DNA of 64,000 nucleotides. It comes from Flammeovirga agarivorans. GTDB taxonomy: Bacteria; Bacteroidota; Bacteroidia; Cytophagales; Flammeovirgaceae. Positions within the stretch are counted from its first letter, which is position 1, and each line of letters opens with the position of its first letter. Below the pieces are notes generated by a model. It saw only the letters and a program-made list of their open reading frames with translations. It was not told the origin of the DNA and searched no databases. A program made the translations under genes and the position numbers. This document shows positions 39,943 through 48,155 of this stretch, piece by piece. Where the stretch lies: assembly GCF_012641475.1 (NCBI RefSeq), contig NZ_JABAIL010000006.1:248001-312000 (forward strand), written 5' to 3'.

Positions 39943-41874
39943 ATGAAAAGAAGAGATTTTTTTAAGAAGACAACATTAGCAACTGTAGCGACTGGAGTAG
40001 GGGTTTCCTCTGCTAGTGCAAAAGACAAAAATGGGAATATAAAAGAGCAAGCAAAACGAGGTAAAGACAATTGGTACCAGGTCGGTGAAGGCAAAAAAGG
40101 GGTACCTTCAAGACATAAAAAAGTATCTTATGAGGTCGTTGTTGTTGGTGCTGGTATTGCAGGAATCTGTGCGGCTGTCGCAGCAGCAAGAACAGGAGCA
40201 AAGACCGTTTTGATAAACGATAGACCTGTACTTGGAGGTAATGCTTCCTCCGAAATAAGAGTAACGGTGAATGGGGTTATGCACCTAAAGAACAAACATA
40301 AAATAGAAAGGGAAACAGGTATTGTAGAAGAGCTTCTCATCGAAAATTGGCATTATAATCCGCAAGAATCTTACCCTGTTTGGGATCATGTGGTGTATGA
40401 CTTTGTGACAAGGGAAAAGAATCTAGATGTAATGCTTAATACGCAGGCATTAGATACCAGTACTAAAAACAACAAAATCTCAGATATCCTATGTTGGCAG
40501 TCAACCACTGAAACCTACTATACAATAGAAGGTAAGATGTTTTGTGATTGTTCGGGTGATGGTTTAATGGCAGCTCAATCAGGTGCAGAATACCGTACGG
40601 GAAGAGAGGGGAAATCTGAATTCAACGAATCATTTGCTCCGGATAATGCTGATGGATGGCAAATGGGGGCTTCCGTGATGATGATTACAAAAGATATGGG
40701 CCGTCCTGTAAAATATTTCCCTCCTAAGTTTATGATTCCTTACGAAGCCGATAAGATGAATAAGAGAAGAATCAAACATTTTAAAGAAGGCTATTGGTGG
40801 GTAGAACTAGGAAGTGATTATGATATCATCGCAGACTATGAAGAAAATCGTCATAAACTATTGGGCTATATGCATGGTGTTTGGGACCATGTGAAAAATT
40901 CAGGCAAATATCCCGGGTCTGAAAACATAGTATTAGATTGGGTGGGTTCATTCCCAGGTAGAAGAGAATCAAGACGCTTCATGGGAGACCATATTTTATC
41001 TCAAACTGAAATGCAAAACAATAAACAGTTTGAAGATGCGGTGGCTTACGGTGGTTGGTCTTTTGACGAACATTGCCCTGGTGGTATAGAAAACCCGAGT
41101 GAACCTCCATCGTATTTTCATGCAAGGTTCGATGAAGTATATCAAGTTCCTTTCCGCTCATTGTATTCAAAAAATATTGAGAATTTAATGTTTGCAGGGC
41201 GAAATGTTTCTGTAACGCATGTAGCACTTTCTTCTACAAGGATACAAGCAACTTGTGGTCTAATGGGACAAGCTATTGGTACAGCTGCAAAATTATGCAT
41301 CGATAATAAATGGTCACCAAGAGATTTGGCAAATAAGGATATAGCATCACTTCAGGAACAACTTTTAAGAGACGATGTTTATATTCCGAAAAGGCCAGCA
41401 AATGATAAAAATAACTTAGCGAAACAAGCATCTAGCATTATTGCCTCTTCTACAAGGTCGGGTGATAGTCAATTATTAGTAAATGGTATTTCTAGAGATG
41501 TAGGCGATGTGGTGCACCATTGGGAATCTGAAGGAAAGAATGCTGAAGTTTTATTAGAATGGGAGAAGAGTGTCTCAATTTCTCAACTTGAACTAAAAGG
41601 AGATACCAATCTGAGAAGAAATATGATGATGCATAAAAATCCTGATAAAAACGCAAAACAGGTTACTGCAGTTCCTCCAGAATTATTAAAGGACTTTACA
41701 GTGGAAGTAAGAGTAAATGGGCAATGGAAAGAAGTCGCAAAAGTGGAGGACAATTTAACTCGTTTGGTAAAGTTATCGTTCGATGCTACAAACACTACTG
41801 GAGTAAAATTGAAATTAAAGGATACTTGGGGTGCGGACAATATCCGATTGTATGAAGTGCGTTTATATTCTTAA
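39943..41874 (+). CDS. Tat-exported FAD-dependent oxidoreductase with discoidin-like C-terminal domain
   Basis: 643 aa. The Tat signal begins MKRRDFFKKT. The dinucleotide-binding site is VVVVGAGIAGICAA (about residues 64-77), followed by LGGNASSEIRVTVNGV, DCSGDGLMAAQSGAEYR, RNVSVTHVALSSTRIQ and GLMGQAIGTAA. The C-terminal beta-sandwich (about 485-643) resembles a galactose-binding domain. It is a close paralog of the 651-aa protein at 19284. The next gene starts 26 nt downstream with no terminator between, so the two are co-expressed. That partner carries flavinylation-like motifs and could accept electrons. The reaction is unknown; oxidation of a sugar hydroxyl or an unsaturated product is possible. 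Confidence 0.85.
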   Translation: MKRRDFFKKTTLATVATGVGVSSASAKDKNGNIKEQAKRGKDNWYQVGEGKKGVPSRHKKVSYEVVVVGAGIAGICAAVAAARTGAKTVLINDRPVLGGNASSEIRVTVNGVMHLKNKHKIERETGIVEELLIENWHYNPQESYPVWDHVVYDFVTREKNLDVMLNTQALDTSTKNNKISDILCWQSTTETYYTIEGKMFCDCSGDGLMAAQSGAEYRTGREGKSEFNESFAPDNADGWQMGASVMMITKDMGRPVKYFPPKFMIPYEADKMNKRRIKHFKEGYWWVELGSDYDIIADYEENRHKLLGYMHGVWDHVKNSGKYPGSENIVLDWVGSFPGRRESRRFMGDHILSQTEMQNNKQFEDAVAYGGWSFDEHCPGGIENPSEPPSYFHARFDEVYQVPFRSLYSKNIENLMFAGRNVSVTHVALSSTRIQATCGLMGQAIGTAAKLCIDNKWSPRDLANKDIASLQEQLLRDDVYIPKRPANDKNNLAKQASSIIASSTRSGDSQLLVNGISRDVGDVVHHWESEGKNAEVLLEWEKSVSISQLELKGDTNLRRNMMMHKNPDKNAKQVTAVPPELLKDFTVEVRVNGQWKEVAKVEDNLTRLVKLSFDATNTTGVKLKLKDTWGADNIRLYEVRLYS

Positions 41875-41899
41875 CTTTAGCTAAAGCTATCCAACAAAT

Positions 41900-42979
41900 A
41901 TGATGATACCGAAATTATTACTTGTACTATCTTTTGTGATGTATTGTTTATTCCCTGTAAATCATGATAGTGGAAAGGTGCAATCATTTCAAAAAATGTT
42001 ATCCCATCCTGGATTAAAGGATGAAGGACAACAATTGCTGAGTTTTGAGATTGACAAGGAAACTTTTCAGGTATCATCAAAAGTAGCTTCAGTGATGTGC
42101 TATACCAATCAGTGTAAAATAATTACAGTTACTTTGGTTTGGGATAGATATGGTAATTTCCTTAAGGTAGATATTCCCAAAGGGCAGTCTCTAGAAAAAC
42201 ATGTAGATGGCCAAACCTTAGCATTTACAGTCAAAGACTATAAGAGGCTGTCTAGAATATTAAAGAACGATATATCAAAACTTGGAGAATTGACCTATAA
42301 TGACCTTCAGGTTGATGAAGAAGATCTCGATGGATATTCTGGAGCTACAAGAGCTTTTATAGGTGAGAAAGATGTCGTTAAAGGAGCAACTTTAACCTGT
42401 TTCACATTGTGGCATTGGGCAAATCACCCAGAGATTAAAGAAGAAATTAGAAGTCAGAATAGAAAGTTATTGACAGAAACTTCATCCAAAGAACTTTTAG
42501 CATCGGGAGAAAAGGACGCTCAGTTATTTGTACTAGAATCGTTGAAGTTAAGTGGAGAATGTATCGATGTATACTGGAATGATTACATTCAAAAAGCCAA
42601 TGAATTGACAAACCACGAGATGCTTTTGTTGCTCCAACTTACTAATGACTCGCAAAGACAGGAATTACTTCAAAGGCTAACAAATGTGACATTGAGAACT
42701 ACGGTTTTAAATTACATTTTCAGTGAAGATGATTACAATGAAAATTGGTTAGAAGGAATACACTTCAACAGTTATCAAGAAGTAAGTAAACTCACAGATT
42801 ACCTTTCAAGAAATAAAATTGATACACCGAATACTACCTCATTTTTGGTTCCAAAACTAAATGCTGAAAATGTTCTTATAAGTAGAAGTATCTATTGGTA
42901 TCTTAAGTCAGTTTCTCTTTCTAAACAAGATCAAAAAGTGCTAAAAAAATACGAGAAGAAGCATAAGAAGAACTTGTGA
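41900..42979 (+). CDS. Exported protein with two FMN-attachment-like DxxxGAT motifs, partner of FAD oxidoreductase
   Basis: 359 aa. A hydrophobic N-terminus (LLLVLSFVMYCLF) suggests export or a membrane anchor. A central region holds DGYSGAT (D144-T150), then DVVKGATLT (D158-T166). DxxSGAT followed by T/S is the motif that ApbE uses to attach FMN covalently to Thr in NqrC/RnfG-type FMN_bind proteins. The preceding segment (VTLVWDRYGNFLKVDI) is compatible with such a fold but is divergent. The C-terminal half (about 180-359) is helical, without a recognised domain. It starts 26 nt after the FAD oxidoreductase stop. I infer an extracytosolic redox partner. Alternatively the GAT motifs are chance and this is a protein of unknown function. 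No apbE gene is in the window. Confidence 0.55.
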   Translation: MMIPKLLLVLSFVMYCLFPVNHDSGKVQSFQKMLSHPGLKDEGQQLLSFEIDKETFQVSSKVASVMCYTNQCKIITVTLVWDRYGNFLKVDIPKGQSLEKHVDGQTLAFTVKDYKRLSRILKNDISKLGELTYNDLQVDEEDLDGYSGATRAFIGEKDVVKGATLTCFTLWHWANHPEIKEEIRSQNRKLLTETSSKELLASGEKDAQLFVLESLKLSGECIDVYWNDYIQKANELTNHEMLLLLQLTNDSQRQELLQRLTNVTLRTTVLNYIFSEDDYNENWLEGIHFNSYQEVSKLTDYLSRNKIDTPNTTSFLVPKLNAENVLISRSIYWYLKSVSLSKQDQKVLKKYEKKHKKNL

Positions 42980-43180
42980 TTTACTATTTATTCTATCTTA
43001 AATTTCATCAATTATTAGATGATTAAATTAAGATATTTCATTTCGTAATAAAAATTTCTTTTTTCGTATTAAGCCTGTCATTTTTTAGTGTTTATATTAT
43101 GTCGTTGAATGATAGTAGTTTAGACAACTTTTATTCACGAACGTATTTTTTTGATTAAACACTATTTAAATTAGACTTAA

Positions 43181-43573
43181 ATGAACCTTCAAACTTCTCA
43201 AAAGGTAATCTATCTATGGATCATTCTGATCATCACTATGATTCTCCACTCGAATTATCATGTAGGAGAAATCTTTTATGGTATTGACATTGTCCTTGAA
43301 AGTGCAACAGGAGTAGTGCCAACCAGTACTCACATCATTAGAAATGTGTTTTATCATTTACCAATAATTTATATTATGCTTTTATTGTTAAATGACTCTA
43401 AAGTGCTTAAGCTAACCTTATTCATTATTGCTGTTTTATATACATTATCACATGCTATGCACCTATTTCAAGATCTTTCTCCATTTGATGGATCTCAGAC
43501 TCCACTATTAACGATAACGTTAATCGCGTCAGTTTATCTTTCTATTGAACATTATAAATATTGGAAAGAATAA
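43181..43573 (+). CDS. Small four-helix membrane protein, unknown function
   Basis: 130 aa with about four hydrophobic segments (near residues 9-24, 55-70, 77-94 and 106-120) and a soluble loop with HSNYHVGEIFYGID. The third and fourth helices are joined by HAMHLFQDLSPFDGSQ. No signal peptide and no family recognised. It stands alone with 200 bp upstream and a strong terminator downstream, and may not be part of the PUL function. Confidence 0.65.
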   Translation: MNLQTSQKVIYLWIILIITMILHSNYHVGEIFYGIDIVLESATGVVPTSTHIIRNVFYHLPIIYIMLLLLNDSKVLKLTLFIIAVLYTLSHAMHLFQDLSPFDGSQTPLLTITLIASVYLSIEHYKYWKE

Positions 43574-43605
43574 GAGAATTAAATTTGAAATAATTTGTGA
43601 GAGAG

Positions 43606-43653
43606 ATGCTCAAAGTATGCCTATTTTTATAGATATACTTTGAGCATTTTTTT
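43606..43653 (+). terminator. Strong intrinsic terminator after small membrane protein
   Basis: A 13-bp perfect stem, ATGCTCAAAGTAT (43606-43618) with ATACTTTGAGCAT (43635-43647), followed by T-run 43648-43653. Confidence 0.9.
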
Positions 43654-43847
43654 ATATAACATCTAAATAAATGATCACTTTTTAGTGAGAACTGATGTGT
43701 TGTGTTGCTGTATATCCATAAATACACAAAGTGTACACCTAGGCACAGGAAAGGTTTCTATTTCGACCAATTTTGATTCAACCAAATGAAAAATGCGAAC
43801 TATACTTTTTCGTATGAAATGAATTTTAAACGCAAAACATCAACGAA

Positions 43848-46229
43848 ATGAAACAATTCAGGCTATCACTTTTTATCCTATCCTGCTTATTCTTTTTTGT
43901 GGGTTGTACAAAAGAAGATCAAGAACAAGTAGAAGATCTTATACCAGAACTATCTCCTGTATATGAAGTGTATCAAGGGGAAGAAAAAATAATGACAGTA
44001 ACACTTGAAGATATTCTAAACCCAACAGAACAAGAGGATTGGGAAGTGATCCAACTGGTGTATGGTGATACATTAACCTTTAAAGATGTTACGACTGAAG
44101 GTGACCCAACAGGCAGATCTTGGGCACTAAATGGTAATGGAGATGGAGTAACATCTACTGAAAATGAAGTTTCCGTTATTTATAATGTAGAAGGAGAATA
44201 TGCAGCCGGTGAGGTGACTTTTATTAGAGAAGGAAGTGATTATCCTGATGCATCAATCCAGACAGAAATTCCATTAAAAGTAAGTGTTGTAGTACCTGAA
44301 TTATTACCGGCATTTAAGGTAATGTTGGGTGAAACAGTGGTTTATGAACTAAAAGAAGGAGAGACTATTCCAGAAAACAAAGAGGAATGGGCAACTGTTG
44401 AATTCGAACAAGGAGGAGAATTATCATTCATCAATACAACGAATGGAGATCTTTATACTTCAACATATTGGTTGATGGAAGGAGCCGAAGAAGACTCTAC
44501 AAAAGGAAACGAAGCTATGATTCAATTTAATACAGCTGGAGAATATGCTGATCATCAGATTGTCATAGAAAGAAAAGAAGGCATGTATCCTGATTTAACG
44601 GTGAATGTGATAGTTCCTGTAGTGGTAAAAGTGACTGAACCTGTAGAAGAAGGACCAGCACCATTAACTGCAGGAGTGAAAGTATACCTTTCAACGGATC
44701 TAGAAAACGCTATCTATACTATTGACGCTGGAAATGAGGGGAGTAGTGAAAAAATTGCTATTGAAAATGGAACTTCATTAGTATTTATGGCTGAAGTAGA
44801 AGAAGGTATTGAGTTACTTTGGGCAGTAAATAACGGTAGTGAGCAAACATCTTCAGCATCTTCTTTTGAAGTAGCTTTTGAAGAAGATAACGCATCACTA
44901 ACACCACACACATTAACACTGTCAAAAGAAGGCCATGATACTGAAGAAGTTGAAATACCTTTGACAATTGAAGTATTTACAACGGAAGATTTACAAGTAG
45001 CTTTCACAGTATATAAAAATGAAGACATGTCTAATGCTGTACATTCATTGGCTTTGGGAGAGGAAGAGGTAGCGAATGTATTAGAGTTGGAAGAAGGCGA
45101 TAAGTTAACTTTTGTAGACCAATCAGCCGGAGAAGCAACAAGCAGAACTTGGACAATTAATAATGGAGTGGAAAATGTAACATCTCAAGAAGCAACGTTT
45201 GAAGTGGAATATTCGGCCGCTGGTTCAGATTTTGGAATTGCTTTGATGTTAGAAAGAAAGGATCATGAAAAGTATGAAGATGCAACATTAGATTTTACTT
45301 CTTTGGCAAAGGTCAATGTGGCTGAGGTTCAAAATGAGGCAACTGAAAAACAAGGTAAAATTATGGATAATGGGTCGGGAGTGATTTACTTCGAAACAAC
45401 TCATGAAATTGCGGCCTTTACTTCTTCAGAGGTGGTCAATGATTTTACAATCTCTATTGAAAACATCGAAGCAAATTATTCGAATGCATCAGCAACAATT
45501 TCAGAGGTGAAAGTAGCTGATAATAATAACAAAATGATAGAAATCTATCTAGTCGAAAACTTCTATAACTCAGATGATATTACGGTCGCTTATTCTGGTA
45601 ATAAGATTCAATCGGTATTGGATGTACCACTATCTACTTTTGATGCAGAACAAGTAGAGATGAATGGAGTGATGTCTTATCTAGACGAAGAAATGTCGGA
45701 TTTTGAATTAATCAAATCTGATGAAGAACCATTGTCTCCACTAGGTTGGTTTATTAGCTTGAAAAACCCTAAAGAGGGTGAGTCTATTGAGAGAGTAACG
45801 ACAAATTCATCTAAAGGAAATGCGAGTATGCACTTTAAGTTTGACCTAAGTAGCTCGAGCAATAGAGCACACAAATTCAGTACTTCAAAAAATGTCTTTA
45901 ATTTCTCTGTTGAAGAAGGTGAGTACGAAATTTCAATTGATATTTTTGTGCCTCAGGCAACTAGTGCTTTGGATATTATCCGTACAAACATCTCAACAAA
46001 TGATGATGCCGTAGACCAGGATGTATATGTAAATGTTCCATGGGACCTAAGTGAATATCCTCAAATGAAATACGGCGAATGGGTAACGTTACGTCAAAGA
46101 ATTACCATGAAGAAAATTATTTATGGTGCCATCAATATGAATTTCAAAGAAGGTGATATGAAATTAGATGGTCTTCATGATTTCTACATGGATAACATTC
46201 AGATTAGAAAAGTAGAAGCTAGACAATAG
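43848..46229 (+). CDS. Multi-module surface glycan-binding-like lipoprotein (paralog of SusE/F-like protein)
   Basis: 793 aa. Lipobox LFFFVGC, then acidic TKEDQEQVED, consistent with surface export. About four modules of 100-120 aa follow in tandem, near residues 34-145, 145-262, 268-376 and 377-495. Each has a glycan-module-like core (TLTFKDVTT, ELSFINTTN, SLVFMAEVE, KLTFVDQSA) and ends with a beta-strand pair. Next come an Ig-like domain (VIYFETTHEI...DDITVAYSG) and a C-terminal jelly roll ending FYMDNIQIRKVEARQ. The last two parts match the protein at 16362, which has fewer tandem modules. It has no SusCD beside it and has its own promoter region and terminator. Likely an extra surface binding protein; ligand inferred only. 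Confidence 0.75.
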   Translation: MKQFRLSLFILSCLFFFVGCTKEDQEQVEDLIPELSPVYEVYQGEEKIMTVTLEDILNPTEQEDWEVIQLVYGDTLTFKDVTTEGDPTGRSWALNGNGDGVTSTENEVSVIYNVEGEYAAGEVTFIREGSDYPDASIQTEIPLKVSVVVPELLPAFKVMLGETVVYELKEGETIPENKEEWATVEFEQGGELSFINTTNGDLYTSTYWLMEGAEEDSTKGNEAMIQFNTAGEYADHQIVIERKEGMYPDLTVNVIVPVVVKVTEPVEEGPAPLTAGVKVYLSTDLENAIYTIDAGNEGSSEKIAIENGTSLVFMAEVEEGIELLWAVNNGSEQTSSASSFEVAFEEDNASLTPHTLTLSKEGHDTEEVEIPLTIEVFTTEDLQVAFTVYKNEDMSNAVHSLALGEEEVANVLELEEGDKLTFVDQSAGEATSRTWTINNGVENVTSQEATFEVEYSAAGSDFGIALMLERKDHEKYEDATLDFTSLAKVNVAEVQNEATEKQGKIMDNGSGVIYFETTHEIAAFTSSEVVNDFTISIENIEANYSNASATISEVKVADNNNKMIEIYLVENFYNSDDITVAYSGNKIQSVLDVPLSTFDAEQVEMNGVMSYLDEEMSDFELIKSDEEPLSPLGWFISLKNPKEGESIERVTTNSSKGNASMHFKFDLSSSSNRAHKFSTSKNVFNFSVEEGEYEISIDIFVPQATSALDIIRTNISTNDDAVDQDVYVNVPWDLSEYPQMKYGEWVTLRQRITMKKIIYGAINMNFKEGDMKLDGLHDFYMDNIQIRKVEARQ

Positions 46230-46255
46230 TTTATTTATATAGTTTACAATAATTG

Positions 46256-46293
46256 AAACCTCGTCACTATGTAGTGATGGGGTTTTATTTTTT
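46256..46293 (+). terminator. Terminator after multi-module lipoprotein
   Basis: AAACCTCGTCACT (46256-46268) pairs with AGTGATGGGGTTT (46273-46285) with two wobbles, followed by a T-rich tail. Confidence 0.85.
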
Positions 46294-46471
46294 ATAAGGA
46301 TTGATCTAGAATAAGATCATTCAATTATTTTTGTGATGGGGAGTTTTTCTATATAGCAGCATCAAAAAGAAGTGTTTTCTATCAAAATAGACCTAGAGAC
46401 ACACTATTTAGATGCAAGTATACATCGCATAAGACCATATAGACGATTTTTGTAAAGTGAAATAAACTGAA

Positions 46472-47884
46472 ATGGCAATGAAAAAATTCAAATTACTTTT
46501 ACTTCTAATCGTAGGAGCAATGTCAACAGCATTTGCTCAAGATAGACCCAACATTGTACTCTTGTTTGTAGACGATTATGGGTGGTCAGACATTGGTTAC
46601 AGAAATGAATCCTTCTTAACTCCAAACTTAGATCAATTTAAAAATGAGAGTTTAGAGTTTACGAGAGCCTATATACCGACGCCAACTTGTAGTCCAAGTA
46701 GAGCTTCTATGCTAACGGGTAAAGAAGCTGCTCGTATTCAAATGCCTCGTCATATTGGTCATGAAATGCCTGATGGCAGCAATACAAAAGAATTTGGTTT
46801 ATGGTCTACAGATCCCGCACAGCGTGGGTCAAGAAACTGGCTTCCGTTGGAAGAAGTGACTTACGCTGAAAAATTAAAAGAATTGGGGTATTACAACGTA
46901 TTTTTAGGGAAGTGGCATTTGGGACATGAACCTTATCACCCAATTCATCAAGGGTTCGATGAACAAATTGGAGTGAGTAACTTTGGTCACCCAAAGAGCT
47001 ATTATGCACCATTTTTCAAAGACAAGAATGCATATCAAGAATTTAATGATCAAAAGGATGTGTATTTAACCGAGGTGATGACAGACACAGCTGTTCATTT
47101 TCTTGAGAATTACGATAAGCCACAACCTTTTATGATGACTTTATGGTATTATACCGTTCATGGTCCTCATATTGGTAAGAAAGAATTGGTACAGAAATAT
47201 GTAGACCAAGGAATGTCGCAAAAGTATGCTGAATACCATGCCATGGTAGAAAGTATGGACCAATCAGTAGGTACTATTTTAAAAACACTTAAGCGTTTAA
47301 AAATGGACGAGAATACTGTGGTGATTGTGACTTCAGACCAAGGTAGTTTCTTTGAAAATACACCTTTAGCTGGCGGTAAAAGATACAATACTTTAGGAGA
47401 AGGTGGAGCTAGAGTACCTATGTTGATCAAACATCCAGCTTTAACTAAAGGAGGCAGTGAGTGTGCTACACCCATCCAAACAATTGATATTTTCCCGACA
47501 GTAATGGAGATCGCTTCTGGTAAGACTTATAAAGATGATAACATTCAGGGCAAGAGTTTAATGCCTGCTCTGAAGGGTAAGAAAATGAAGAAGAGAAATC
47601 TTTATTTCATGAGATCTTACGAAGATCAATATGCTGCAATAATGCAAGACAACTGGAAATTGGTGAAATACCATTCAGGAAAATTCGAACTTTTTAATGT
47701 AGTGGATGACATTTCTGAAGAGAAAAATATGATTGATGTGGAAATCAAAAGGGCATCAAAGATGAAACAAGAATTATTGAATTGGGAAAATGAAGTATAT
47801 GCTGGGTGGAAAGAGGTAACACCACAAAATAGCCATTACTTCAAAATCAATAAGAAGAAAACAAATCGTAAAGACATTAAATAA
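46472..47884 (+). CDS. Family S1 sulfatase (arylsulfatase type)
   Basis: 470 aa; the second Met at 46478 is an equally good start. Signal peptide ends TAFAQ. PNIVLLFVDDYGWSD carries the Asp pair. The formylglycine motif is C73-S-P-S-R. GKWHLGHEPYHP, SDQGSF and GGARVPMLIKHP complete the fold. The SDQGS in place of the more usual SDNGG separates it from the sulfatases at 1557 and 29099, so it probably belongs to another S1 subfamily (S1_16/S1_17 are candidates, not verified). It has its own terminator. Confidence 0.9.
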   Translation: MAMKKFKLLLLLIVGAMSTAFAQDRPNIVLLFVDDYGWSDIGYRNESFLTPNLDQFKNESLEFTRAYIPTPTCSPSRASMLTGKEAARIQMPRHIGHEMPDGSNTKEFGLWSTDPAQRGSRNWLPLEEVTYAEKLKELGYYNVFLGKWHLGHEPYHPIHQGFDEQIGVSNFGHPKSYYAPFFKDKNAYQEFNDQKDVYLTEVMTDTAVHFLENYDKPQPFMMTLWYYTVHGPHIGKKELVQKYVDQGMSQKYAEYHAMVESMDQSVGTILKTLKRLKMDENTVVIVTSDQGSFFENTPLAGGKRYNTLGEGGARVPMLIKHPALTKGGSECATPIQTIDIFPTVMEIASGKTYKDDNIQGKSLMPALKGKKMKKRNLYFMRSYEDQYAAIMQDNWKLVKYHSGKFELFNVVDDISEEKNMIDVEIKRASKMKQELLNWENEVYAGWKEVTPQNSHYFKINKKKTNRKDIK

Positions 47885-47927
47885 TTTCAGACAACAATCT
47901 TATACAGTATTAGTTACTTTTGTTATT

Positions 47928-47959
47928 GAGGTGATAGGTTTTTCTATCACCTCTTTTTT
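47928..47959 (+). terminator. Intrinsic terminator after sulfatase
   Basis: GAGGTGATAG (47928-47937) pairs with CTATCACCTC (47944-47953), followed by six T. Confidence 0.93.
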
Positions 47960-48065
47960 GTTGATTTCAATCGCAAAAAAGGGAAAGTCACAGATTTAGA
48001 AACTGTCTCATTGCGTGTTTCAATCCTTATGAAATTGGTTGTTAATATTCAGAAATACAGCTGTT

Positions 48066-48073
48066 TAACTTTG
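48066..48073 (+). promoter_or_regulatory. Candidate -7 promoter element before GH2
   Basis: TAACTTTG fits TAnnTTTG. TTG at 48039-48041 is a possible -33 element, with a slightly long 24-bp spacer. The ATG at 48156 lies about 80 nt downstream. Confidence 0.3.
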
Positions 48074-48155
48074 TAGGTACACATTATATACACACAGGTG
48101 CATGTTTTCGTGTGGAGAGTTCGACTTTTGGGTATCATTTAAAAATGAAATTCAA

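Noticed and set aside
44714-45028. 104-codon minus-strand reading inside the multi-module lipoprotein
   Set aside because: Shadow of a repetitive acidic coding region; Ser-rich composition follows from the Glu/Asp/Thr-rich sense strand.
47167-47475. 102-codon minus-strand reading inside a sulfatase gene
   Set aside because: The sulfatase frame is strongly supported by active-site motifs on the opposite strand.
48102-48155. Upstream in-frame ATG for the second GH2 gene
   Set aside because: It would place 18 non-signal residues before a clear signal peptide; the ATG at 48156 has the usual A-rich context.
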